DNA of 64,000 nucleotides, taken from Hyphomonas sp. Its GTDB lineage: Bacteria > Pseudomonadota > Alphaproteobacteria > Caulobacterales > Hyphomonadaceae. The DNA is taken from assembly GCA_020638455.1 (NCBI GenBank), contig JACKIK010000002.1:558001-622000 (forward strand). The letters are read 5' to 3'. The first letter of the stretch is position 1. Each line of letters begins with the position of its first letter. Both the position numbers and the translations under genes were made by a program. The notes beneath the pieces are model-generated. The model was not told the origin of the DNA. It was given only the letters and a program-made list of their open reading frames with translations, and did not search any database. Positions 41,500 through 49,221 of the stretch are shown here, one piece after another.

Positions 41500-42371
41500 C
41501 AGCCGAGCAGCCCCGCTTCATCCGCCAGTTCGAACAGGCCGTCCTGCGTTGCCTCATCGGCAGGGTACTCATCGATTTCCGCGCCGAGCGTATCGAACGC
41601 AATTCGGTACGCATCCAGCAGCGCGCCTTCGGCCACAAGGGTCAACTCGTCGCCCGGATCGTAGTGGGCTGCAATGTCTGCACCGATCAGCAGCCCGCTG
41701 AGGGCCGCCGTGTGATGTCTCGGGTCCAGCAGGCCCGTCATGCGTGCGGCCCGGACCGCAAAGGGAGATGCTGCATCTTCGGTATCGAGCGACTTCTCGA
41801 CCCATTCGCGGAAGATGCCCTCGTCGAACACCTGTTCGATTCCGGCCGGCGGCTTCAGGCCGCCGCTGCCGAGCAGCAAGGCGCGCAACTCGCCCGTCAT
41901 CTCCGTCGAGAAGCCGACGATCCGGCCATGCTCCATAGTCACATGCTTCGTATGCGTTCCCGGCAGGCAGATCCAGCCATGCGGTTCGTCGAGCGCGAAC
42001 AGCTGGGTCTCTTCCCCGCGCATCACGTCAGGCGGCGACATCTGCTTCAGGCCCGGCACGATGTGGATACCGTGGATGTGGACCAGGTGCTTCGCGAGAC
42101 TGTTCATCGGCATCGGCACCGGCAGGTAGTCCGTCCGGTAGATCCCTTCCGCGCTGCCGACGGCCCCGCAGGCGATGATCGGCCGGTCGGGCCATTCTCC
42201 CAGCCACTCATTGATGTGGAACCTGAGGCGGGCAAGCGGATCGCCTTCATGCGTCAGGAGGCCGTCCGGAACCGCCGTGCCGCCGACAACATCGCCTTCA
42301 TTGTCAAAAGCCCACGCACGGAAGCGCGACGACCCCCAGTCGACGCCAATCAGAACCGTTCTGTCCATCAT
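41499..42371 (-). CDS. dgoK: 2-dehydro-3-deoxygalactonokinase
   Basis: DgoK phosphorylates 2-keto-3-deoxygalactonate before the DgoA aldolase step. The 290-residue product starts RTVLIGVDWGSSRFRAWAF with the phosphate-1-like motif and has ACGAVGSAEG, ICLPGTHTKHV and GELRALLL, all typical of DgoK. It is the first gene of the cluster. Two adjacent ATG codons (42371, 42368) and a GTG at 42380 are possible starts; no clear Shine-Dalgarno decides among them. A dehydratase (DgoD) and a transporter are not in the window. Confidence 0.92.
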   Translation of the reverse strand: MMDRTVLIGVDWGSSRFRAWAFDNEGDVVGGTAVPDGLLTHEGDPLARLRFHINEWLGEWPDRPIIACGAVGSAEGIYRTDYLPVPMPMNSLAKHLVHIHGIHIVPGLKQMSPPDVMRGEETQLFALDEPHGWICLPGTHTKHVTMEHGRIVGFSTEMTGELRALLLGSGGLKPPAGIEQVFDEGIFREWVEKSLDTEDAASPFAVRAARMTGLLDPRHHTAALSGLLIGADIAAHYDPGDELTLVAEGALLDAYRIAFDTLGAEIDEYPADEATQDGLFELADEAGLLG

Positions 42372-42473
42372 GGGCGGCACCGCATCAGGCGACAGCAGGG
42401 AAAGTAGGAACTGGATTGCATGCCCTCACGTCTCTTGCACCGCGCGGAAAGTCAATCCATTCCCTTACATGTC

Positions 42474-42485
42474 GATGACGTCATC
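42474..42485. promoter_or_regulatory. 12-bp perfect palindrome GATGACGTCATC
   Basis: This palindrome lies in the 169-base divergent gap between dgoK and mazG, 56 bases before mazG and about 100 before dgoK. A sugar-acid-responsive operator for the dgo genes is possible, but no regulator gene is adjacent and only one copy is seen. Confidence 0.3.
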
Positions 42486-42540
42486 CCTGAAGCGCCGGCG
42501 GACAACCACCGGGCCCTTCAACCGCAACAGGATCACCTTC

Positions 42541-43374
42541 ATGAGCACACCTGCCGATCCGCGCCACGACCTCGCGGCAAGGGAGTTTGCCCGGCTGCTG
42601 GATATCATGGCCAGGCTGCGCAATCCCGAGGGGGGCTGCCCGTGGGACCTTGAGCAGAACTTCCGCACCATCGCCCCCTACACGATCGAGGAGGCCTATG
42701 AAGTCGCCGACGCGATCGAACGCGACAACATGAAGGATCTCCGCGAGGAGCTGGGCGACCTGCTGTTCCAGGTCGCCTTTCACAGCCAGATGGCAACGGA
42801 GACCGGTGCGTTTGACGCCGCCGACGTCGCGTCTGCCATCAGCGAGAAAATGGTCCGCCGGCATCCGCACGTCTTTGAGGCGTCCGACAATCGCAGCTCC
42901 GACGAGCAGATCGCCGCCTGGGAAGTCATGAAGGCGGAAGAGCGCGCCGCGAAAGTCGGCGGCCCGGACAAGGCCAGCGCGCTGGACGGCGTCGCGCTGC
43001 CCCTGCCCGCCCTGATGCGGGCCGAGAAGCTCCAGAAGCGCGCCGCCCGCACCGGCTTCGACTGGACGGAACCGGAACCGATCTTCGACAAACTGGCCGA
43101 AGAGACCGACGAACTGAAGGAAGCCATGGCTTCAGGCGATGCCGATGCCATCATGGACGAGATGGGTGACCTCCTGTTCGTTGCGGCCAACCTCGCGCGG
43201 CGTCTCGACGTCGATCCGGAAGTCGCCCTGCGCCGGGCGAATGCCAAGTTCGAGCGCCGCTTCCGGGCGATGGAGCACCTTGCCGAACAGCGCGGCGAGG
43301 ACTTCGCAGCCCTGGATCTCGATTCCCAGGAAGCGCTCTGGCAATCCGTCAAGAAGACAGAAGCGGGCCGCTAG
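42541..43374 (+). CDS. mazG: nucleoside triphosphate pyrophosphohydrolase MazG
   Basis: MazG hydrolyses NTPs and dNTPs to monophosphates and lowers ppGpp in E. coli. The 277-residue product has two MazG domains. The N-terminal one holds GGCPWDLEQNFRTIAPYTIEEAYEV and EELGDLLFQVAFHS, with the ExxE and ExxD metal ligands; the C-terminal one holds EETDELKEA and DEMGDLLFVAANLAR. ATG 42541 fits the family length; the open frame upstream is not supported. Its stop shares CTAG with hflX. Confidence 0.95.
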   Translation: MSTPADPRHDLAAREFARLLDIMARLRNPEGGCPWDLEQNFRTIAPYTIEEAYEVADAIERDNMKDLREELGDLLFQVAFHSQMATETGAFDAADVASAISEKMVRRHPHVFEASDNRSSDEQIAAWEVMKAEERAAKVGGPDKASALDGVALPLPALMRAEKLQKRAARTGFDWTEPEPIFDKLAEETDELKEAMASGDADAIMDEMGDLLFVAANLARRLDVDPEVALRRANAKFERRFRAMEHLAEQRGEDFAALDLDSQEALWQSVKKTEAGR

Positions 43375-44684
43375 GCGCCGCCCTCGACCGCCACTGTCGG
43401 GAACTCGGCCCGGAACTGGCCCATGCGCTCGGTCTTCAGCCGTACCGTCAGGCAGGCCGTTCCGTCGTCCGATACAGACTCGTCCAGCACATCTCCATTG
43501 CGATGCAGCCAGGCCCGTGCACGGCCATCCTCCGGCTTGAGCACCACCCGCACATTGGCCGCCCCTCGCAGCAGGCCTCGCTCGGTCAGGGCGAGCAATT
43601 CCTCCATGCCCTCACCCGTCAGCGCCGACACCAGCACCGCCGGAAACTCCAGCGGCCCCGACAGGCTCTGACGCAACGCTTCCAGCCGGTCAGGCGGCAG
43701 CAGATCGGCCTTGTTCCAGGCTTCGATGATCGGAGGCAATGGCAGGCCCGTCTCCTGTTCCAGCCGGTCCAGCACCTGCATCACGTCCTCGGCCTGGTCC
43801 TGGTCGGACCGGCTTGAGCGATCCCGTACATGGATCAGCAGGTCGGCCTGCATCGCCTCCTCGAGCGTCGCCTGGAAGCTGTCGATCAGGTGGGTCGGAA
43901 GGTCGGTGATGAAGCCGACCGTGTCGATCAGCGCGGCTTCGCCCAGTGTCGGCAGGTCCAGCCGCCGGATCGTCGGATCGAGCGTCGCAAACGGCATGTC
44001 CCGCGCGAGCACCGATGCTCCCGTCAGGCGGTTGAACAGGGTGGACTTCCCGGCATTGGTGTAGCCGACAAGCGCAATGATCGGCTTGCCGCTCCGCTGC
44101 CGTCCCGCCCGTTGGACGGCCCGGGTCCGGCGCACATCCTCGAGGTCCGCTTTCAGACGGGTGATCCGGTCGTCCAGCATACGCCGGTCTGCTTCGAGCT
44201 GGCTTTCGCCCGGCCCCGACAGAAAGCCGCCGCCACCGCGCTGGCGCTCGAGGTGTGTCCATGTGCGCACCAGCCGCGAACGCTCATAAAGGATCCGCGC
44301 CAGCTCCACCTGCAAGCGGCCCTCCTTGGTCCGCGCACGCAGGCCGAAGATTTCGAGGATCAGGCCCGTCCGGTCGATCACTTTGACGCCGAGTTTCTTT
44401 TCCAGATTGCGCTGCTGGACCGGCGTCAGCGCACCGTCGATCACCGCCAGCGTGCACTGATGTGCTTCAAGGTCCGTCGCAAGCCGCTCCAGGATACCGC
44501 CCGACAGGAGCTGTGCCGAGTTGACCTGCCGCACATGCTCCGGGCGCAGGAAGGCCAGCTCGCGGCCCAGCGCCTCGACCAGACCGGCGGTTTCTTCAAG
44601 CCGGTCCTCCGTCGGGCGGTTGGCGGGTGTGAACCAAGGGATGATCACGCCGGCAACTTCCGGAGCCGGCACGCGATCAATCAT
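43371..44684 (-). CDS. hflX: ribosome-splitting GTPase HflX
   Basis: HflX is a translational GTPase that binds the 50S subunit and splits stalled ribosomes. The 437-residue product has the HflX N-terminal domain, the glycine-rich linker ERQRGGGGFLSGPGESQ and Ras-like motifs G1 GYTNAGKST, G3 DTVGFITDLP and G4 NKADLL. It follows hfq by 18 bases, the usual hfq-hflX pair. ATG 44684 is used; a TTG at 44696 is also in frame and has an AGG at plausible spacing. Confidence 0.95.
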   Translation of the reverse strand: MIDRVPAPEVAGVIIPWFTPANRPTEDRLEETAGLVEALGRELAFLRPEHVRQVNSAQLLSGGILERLATDLEAHQCTLAVIDGALTPVQQRNLEKKLGVKVIDRTGLILEIFGLRARTKEGRLQVELARILYERSRLVRTWTHLERQRGGGGFLSGPGESQLEADRRMLDDRITRLKADLEDVRRTRAVQRAGRQRSGKPIIALVGYTNAGKSTLFNRLTGASVLARDMPFATLDPTIRRLDLPTLGEAALIDTVGFITDLPTHLIDSFQATLEEAMQADLLIHVRDRSSRSDQDQAEDVMQVLDRLEQETGLPLPPIIEAWNKADLLPPDRLEALRQSLSGPLEFPAVLVSALTGEGMEELLALTERGLLRGAANVRVVLKPEDGRARAWLHRNGDVLDESVSDDGTACLTVRLKTERMGQFRAEFPTVAVEGGA

Positions 44685-44702
44685 CTTGTCGGTCAAGTGG
44701 AC

Positions 44703-44951
44703 CTAGTCCTTGTCCATCTCTTCGTCGAAGAGTTGCACCGGCGCACTTGGGGCGATGGTGGAAATGGCGTGCTTGTAGACCAGTTGCGGCGGGCGGCCGT
44801 CGCCGCGCAGAAGCACGCAGAAATTGTCAAACCAGGTCACGACGCCCTGCAGCTTCACACCGTTCACGAGGAACACCGTCAGCGGCGTGCGCGACTTGCG
44901 CACCGCGTTGAGAAAGGCGTCCTGGAGGTTCTGTTTCTTGTCAGCCGACAT
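44703..44951 (-). CDS. hfq: RNA chaperone Hfq
   Basis: Hfq is a hexameric Sm-like protein that pairs small RNAs with mRNAs. The 82-residue product has the Sm1 motif (VFLVNGVKLQGVVTWFDNF) and the Sm2 motif LVYKHAISTI, with a short acidic C-terminal tail as in other alphaproteobacteria. It lies between trkH and hflX, downstream of the ntr genes, a classical order. A strong hairpin separates it from trkH. Confidence 0.98.
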   Translation of the reverse strand: MSADKKQNLQDAFLNAVRKSRTPLTVFLVNGVKLQGVVTWFDNFCVLLRGDGRPPQLVYKHAISTIAPSAPVQLFDEEMDKD

Positions 44952-44998
44952 GGCAGGTAGTCCTGTTGTTCTTGTTATGGTCGCGGGCTAGCGGGATT

Positions 44999-45021
44999 GC
45001 GGGCACTTCGCAAGTGCCTGC
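44999..45021 (-). terminator. strong hairpin between trkH and hfq
   Basis: A 10-bp stem with one G-U pair (arms 44999-45008 and 45012-45021) and a three-base loop lies just after the trkH stop. There is no T tract on the minus strand, so it is either a weak terminator, an RNA processing or stability element, or part of the hfq leader. Confidence 0.35.
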
Positions 45022-45026
45022 CCCAT

Positions 45027-46433
45027 TCAGCCTCTCCAGAAACTGACAGAAATTGCCGGAATGATGGCCAAAATCTCCAGCCTGCCCAATAACATGGAGA
45101 CGATGGCCAAAATTGAGGCACCATTACTCAGCCCCGCCGTGTGGCCGACAACCAGCCCGCCGGAGTTGGTCAGGCACCCGATGGCAAGCCGGATCGCGGG
45201 CTCGAAGTCCTGCCCGGCAAAGGTGAAGAGCACCATCACGACAAAGACGGCGAGAATGTAGGCGATCAGGTACACCCAGACGCCGATCACGCTGCGCTCG
45301 TCCATCTCACGGTTGCGGAACTCGAAGCCGAGAATCGATCGCCGATAGCCGAGTTGCCGGAATTCCACGCCCGCCCGTCGCGCAAGGACGATCAGTCTCG
45401 CAATCTTGACCCCGCCCGCGGCGGAAAGGGCCGAGCCACCGATCAGCGCCGGCAGCACCAGCACGGGCAGCGGGACATGGTCGCCAGCGTCGATCCCGCC
45501 AATCGGAAGGCCTGAAGTCGCAAGCGCCGAAATAGCCCAGCCAGCAGCCCGCCCGATGTTCATTCCGGACACGACGGCCGACGCCGCGAAAATTGCGGCG
45601 AGCAGGAAGAACATGCCCGTCTCGGGATCGGTCAGCGCCCTCATCGGTTTTCGCTCGCGCAGCGGCAGCGCTACAGCGAGCCCCAAGGCCCCGAAGCAGA
45701 GCCCGATCGCAAGCACGATATCGGCGACAAGCCCGGCGTCAGCCCGTCCATAAGGCGCCGGATCGACGACGCCGGTTGTCCAGACACTGACAGAGTCCGA
45801 CAGGGCACGGCCCGGCGACATGCCAACGATCACCAGCGCCAGCGCCGTAATGGCGATGCCGGTGCTGAGAATGATCAGGACCCAGCGCGCAACTTTCGGA
45901 ACCGCATCGAAGAAGCTCTTCTCGGGCATCACGAACAGGACGCTCCTGTGAATGCCCGGTCCACCCAGATTGAGCGCAGCAAGAACGCTGGCCGCGGTGA
46001 TGATCGAGGCCGCCCCGCCGACAAAATGGAGCATTCCGCGCCAGACCAGCAGGCTGGCCGGCCACAGGCCGCTCTCCACCGAAATGACCGACTGCCCCGT
46101 CGTCGTGAGGCAGGCGGCGGCCTCGTGGATCGCCAACAGCACAGACCGGTTCTGCACGCCGATGATGAACGGCAGGCAGGCTGCGATCGGCGACAGGGCC
46201 CACCACAGGATCACCAGACCGAGCGCATCGGAAGGACGCGCCTTCTGCGCCGGCCGCGGCGTCAGGAACAGAATGCTGCTGGCCATCACGACGATGCCGA
46301 CAACCATCGCCACAAAGGCGAAGACTTGGCTGTATTCGTGGAATGCAAGGCCCGTGAGGATCGCCGGCACGGTGCTTGCCGCCAGCACCAGCATCAGGAC
46401 AGAGAGGATACGGACGACGGATGCGTAGTTCAT
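45027..46433 (-). CDS. trkH: Trk-type potassium channel subunit TrkH
   Basis: TrkH is the membrane channel for potassium uptake, gated by TrkA. The 468-residue product has about ten membrane helices and four P-loop repeats with filter-like sequences AACLTTTGQSV, VSVWTTGVV, SALATSGLPIGG and IGCLTNSGGLVVG. GGSALSAAGGVKIARL is the conserved segment before the fourth repeat. The ATG at 46433 lies four bases after the trkA stop, so the pair is coupled. Confidence 0.93.
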   Translation of the reverse strand: MNYASVVRILSVLMLVLAASTVPAILTGLAFHEYSQVFAFVAMVVGIVVMASSILFLTPRPAQKARPSDALGLVILWWALSPIAACLPFIIGVQNRSVLLAIHEAAACLTTTGQSVISVESGLWPASLLVWRGMLHFVGGAASIITAASVLAALNLGGPGIHRSVLFVMPEKSFFDAVPKVARWVLIILSTGIAITALALVIVGMSPGRALSDSVSVWTTGVVDPAPYGRADAGLVADIVLAIGLCFGALGLAVALPLRERKPMRALTDPETGMFFLLAAIFAASAVVSGMNIGRAAGWAISALATSGLPIGGIDAGDHVPLPVLVLPALIGGSALSAAGGVKIARLIVLARRAGVEFRQLGYRRSILGFEFRNREMDERSVIGVWVYLIAYILAVFVVMVLFTFAGQDFEPAIRLAIGCLTNSGGLVVGHTAGLSNGASILAIVSMLLGRLEILAIIPAISVSFWRG

Positions 46434-46437
46434 GCCA

Positions 46438-47811
46438 TCAGAAGAAGTCCGGACTGACGCGGAAGAACTTCTCCACCTTCCGGACCATCTCCTCTTCATA
46501 GAACACGATCAGCCTGTCCTCGGCCCGCACAATCACCTCAGGACCCGCGATAATGACATCGTCGCCGCGGATAATGGCAGCTGCGGTCACGCCGTCCGGC
46601 AGGTCGTCATAGCCGGTTGGCTTGCCGATCAGGGACGAGGATTCGAGGGTCACGCCTTCGGCCACTTCAGCCTGTCCGTCTTCCAGCGACTGCAGGCCGA
46701 GGATCCGCCCGCGGCGCATGCGCAGGAGGATCTGGGAAACCGTCAGCGCACGCGGGTCGAGAACCGCATCGACGCGCATGTCGCGCGCGAGTCCCGCCAG
46801 CTCCGTCGCGTTGACGAGCGCCAGCGACCGCTTTGCGCCCGCGCGCTTGGCGAGATTGGAGATCAGCAGGTTCGTCTTGTCGTCATCGGTGATCGCGACG
46901 ACGAAATCCGCCTTTGAAGCGCCCGCCTCGGCGAGGATATCCGGGTTGAGCCCGTCGCCCTGGATCACGATGCTTCGCTTCACGCCCGCCACGGCGGTGT
47001 TCGCGCGCTCCGGATCCCGCTCGATTACGCGGATGCGCTTGTTGCTTTCCCGCTCGAGCGTCTGCGCCACGTAGAGGCCGACATTGCCGCCGCCAACGAT
47101 CACCACATGATCGGATCGCTCGGCATCGCGGTTGAAGATCGACGCAAGCCGCTCGGCATGGCTGTCGAGCACGGCGATATAGGCGCGGTCACCGGGCTTC
47201 AGGACATCATTGCCCTTGGGCGCGCGAACCATGTCGCCGGTGCCGATGCCGACGATGCGGGCCGAAAGATCCGGGAACAGCCCGCGGATCTGGTCCACGG
47301 CCGTATCCAGCAGAGGGTTGTTATCGGCGATTTCCAGGCCGAGCAGGCGCACCTTTCCGTGCCCGAACGAAGCCGACATGATCGCGCCGGGCGTCCGAAG
47401 ACGCTGCAGGATGGCTTCGCCGACCTCGACTTCGGGTGAGATGACCATGTCGATTGGCAGGCCGTCGCGCGAGAAAATATTCTTCCAGGCCGGGTCGATA
47501 TACGACTGGTCGCGCACCCGTGCGATCTTGAACGGAACCGAGAACAGCGTGTGAGCGATCTGGCAGATCACCATATTGATTTCGTCGAAATGGGTGACAG
47601 CGATGATCATCTCGCAGTCCGCCGCGCCGGCCTTCTTCAGCACATCGGGATGCGCCGCATGGCCGGTGAAGCCCCGCACGTCGAGATCGGTCGAAACCTG
47701 GTCAACCAGTTCCTGATTTTCGTCGATAATGGTGATGTCGTGCTTCTCTCGGGCCAGACGGCGGGCAATGCCATGCCCGACGCGGCCTGCACCACAGATG
47801 AGAACACGCAT
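46438..47811 (-). CDS. trkA: Trk system potassium transporter TrkA
   Basis: TrkA is the cytoplasmic NAD-binding regulatory subunit of the Trk potassium system. The 457-residue product is a tandem of two RCK units, each with a Rossmann GxGxxG motif (CGAGRVGHGIARRL at the start and VGGGNVGLYVAQTL near residue 240) and a TrkA-C domain. It sits 21 bases downstream of ntrX. A link between potassium uptake and the NtrYX system is common in alphaproteobacteria by position. Confidence 0.96.
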   Translation of the reverse strand: MRVLICGAGRVGHGIARRLAREKHDITIIDENQELVDQVSTDLDVRGFTGHAAHPDVLKKAGAADCEMIIAVTHFDEINMVICQIAHTLFSVPFKIARVRDQSYIDPAWKNIFSRDGLPIDMVISPEVEVGEAILQRLRTPGAIMSASFGHGKVRLLGLEIADNNPLLDTAVDQIRGLFPDLSARIVGIGTGDMVRAPKGNDVLKPGDRAYIAVLDSHAERLASIFNRDAERSDHVVIVGGGNVGLYVAQTLERESNKRIRVIERDPERANTAVAGVKRSIVIQGDGLNPDILAEAGASKADFVVAITDDDKTNLLISNLAKRAGAKRSLALVNATELAGLARDMRVDAVLDPRALTVSQILLRMRRGRILGLQSLEDGQAEVAEGVTLESSSLIGKPTGYDDLPDGVTAAAIIRGDDVIIAGPEVIVRAEDRLIVFYEEEMVRKVEKFFRVSPDFF

Positions 47812-47832
47812 AGATCAGCCTTCCGCCGGCAC

Positions 47833-49221
47833 TCAGCTGTCCTGCCGACTCAGGCCGGACGCTACGCCCAAAGCTTTTAATTTTCTATGGAGAGCGGAGC
47901 GCTCCATTCCGATGAATTCAGCAGTCCGCGAGATATTGCCGTTGAAGCGAGTAATCTGCAGCGCCAGGTATTCCCGCTCAAACTGTTCCCGCGCATCGCG
48001 CAGGGACAGACCGACAAGGTCCGCAGAACCCGACTTCACAGGCCCTGCGCCCGCTGCGGCCGTGTCACGCGGCAACTCGTCAACGCTGACCGGACGGGCG
48101 GAATCCGATGGCGACAGGATCAGTATCCGCTCCACCACATTGCGCAGCTGACGGATATTGCCCGGCCAGTCGAGCGACTGCAGCACGGCCATTGCTTCGG
48201 ATGAAAAATGCCTCGGCGTCAGGCCTGACGAATCCGCAATCCGCTCGATGAAGTAGTCGACCAGGTCCGGAATGTCGTCACGCCGCTCTGCCAGGGACGG
48301 CACACGCAGCGGCACCACGCTCAGGCGATAGAACAGGTCTTCCCGGAAGTTGCCGTCCGCGATCTCCTGCTTCAGGTCCTTGGTCGTCGACGACATGACG
48401 CGCACGTCGACGTTCACGTCAGACCGGCCACCAACGCGCTGGAATCGCTGCTCCGTCAGTACACGCAGTATCTTGTTCTGCGTGCCGGAGGGCATGTCCG
48501 CCACTTCGTCAAGCAGCAAGGTGCCCATGTGCGCCTTTTCGAACAGGCCCACCCGCGTCGTGCGGCCGTCGGGATCCTCCTCCCCAAACAGCGCGCTTTC
48601 CATCTGGTCGGGCGCAATCGTCGCCGCATTGACGACGACGAACGGCCCATTTGCCCGCACCGAGTTTCGGTGGATCAGGCGCGCGGCAAGCTCCTTGCCC
48701 ACGCCTGCCGGCCCCGAAATCATGACGCGGGAATTTGTCGGCGCCACCTTGTCGATCGAGGCGCGCAGGTTGATCGCGGCCTGGCTGTTGCCGATCCACT
48801 GCTCGTCATCACCTGCGCGGTTCCTGAGCGTGGCGTTCTCGTATTTCAGTGCGGCAGACTCGATGGCGCGGTCGATCAGGTGCAGCAGCCGGTCTGTCTT
48901 GAACGGCTTCTCGATGAAGTCGTATGCCCCGCGCCGGATTGCCGCGACCGCAGTTTCGATATTGCCGTGACCGCTGATCACGATGACCGGCAGCAGCGGA
49001 TCGATCGACTTGAGATATTTGAGCAGGGACAGCCCGTCCATTCCGCTGCCCTGGAGCCAGACGTCCAGCACCACAAGCCGCGGCGTCCGTACACGCACTT
49101 CTTCCAGCGCCCGTTCCGCCGTGTCGGCCGTTCGAACGGAATAGCCCTCGTCCCCCAGCACACCCGCGATAAGCTCCCGGATGTCGGGTTCGTCATCTAC
49201 GACCAGAATGTCTAACGCCAT
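47833..49221 (-). CDS. ntrX: NtrX response regulator (AAA+ type)
   Basis: NtrX is the partner of the membrane kinase NtrY. The 462-residue product has a receiver domain (phospho-acceptor Asp53 in VVLDVWLQG), an AAA+ domain with Walker A GPAGVGKE and Walker B LLLDEVADM, and a C-terminal Fis-type helix-turn-helix (ISRTAEFIGMERSALHRKLKAL). The GAFTGA loop that contacts sigma-54 is absent; LFGEEDPDGRTTRVGLFE stands in its place, as in other NtrX proteins. The ATG at 49221 has AGAGGAG upstream and lies inside the end of ntrY (10-base overlap). Confidence 0.95.
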   Translation of the reverse strand: MALDILVVDDEPDIRELIAGVLGDEGYSVRTADTAERALEEVRVRTPRLVVLDVWLQGSGMDGLSLLKYLKSIDPLLPVIVISGHGNIETAVAAIRRGAYDFIEKPFKTDRLLHLIDRAIESAALKYENATLRNRAGDDEQWIGNSQAAINLRASIDKVAPTNSRVMISGPAGVGKELAARLIHRNSVRANGPFVVVNAATIAPDQMESALFGEEDPDGRTTRVGLFEKAHMGTLLLDEVADMPSGTQNKILRVLTEQRFQRVGGRSDVNVDVRVMSSTTKDLKQEIADGNFREDLFYRLSVVPLRVPSLAERRDDIPDLVDYFIERIADSSGLTPRHFSSEAMAVLQSLDWPGNIRQLRNVVERILILSPSDSARPVSVDELPRDTAAAGAGPVKSGSADLVGLSLRDAREQFEREYLALQITRFNGNISRTAEFIGMERSALHRKLKALGVASGLSRQDS

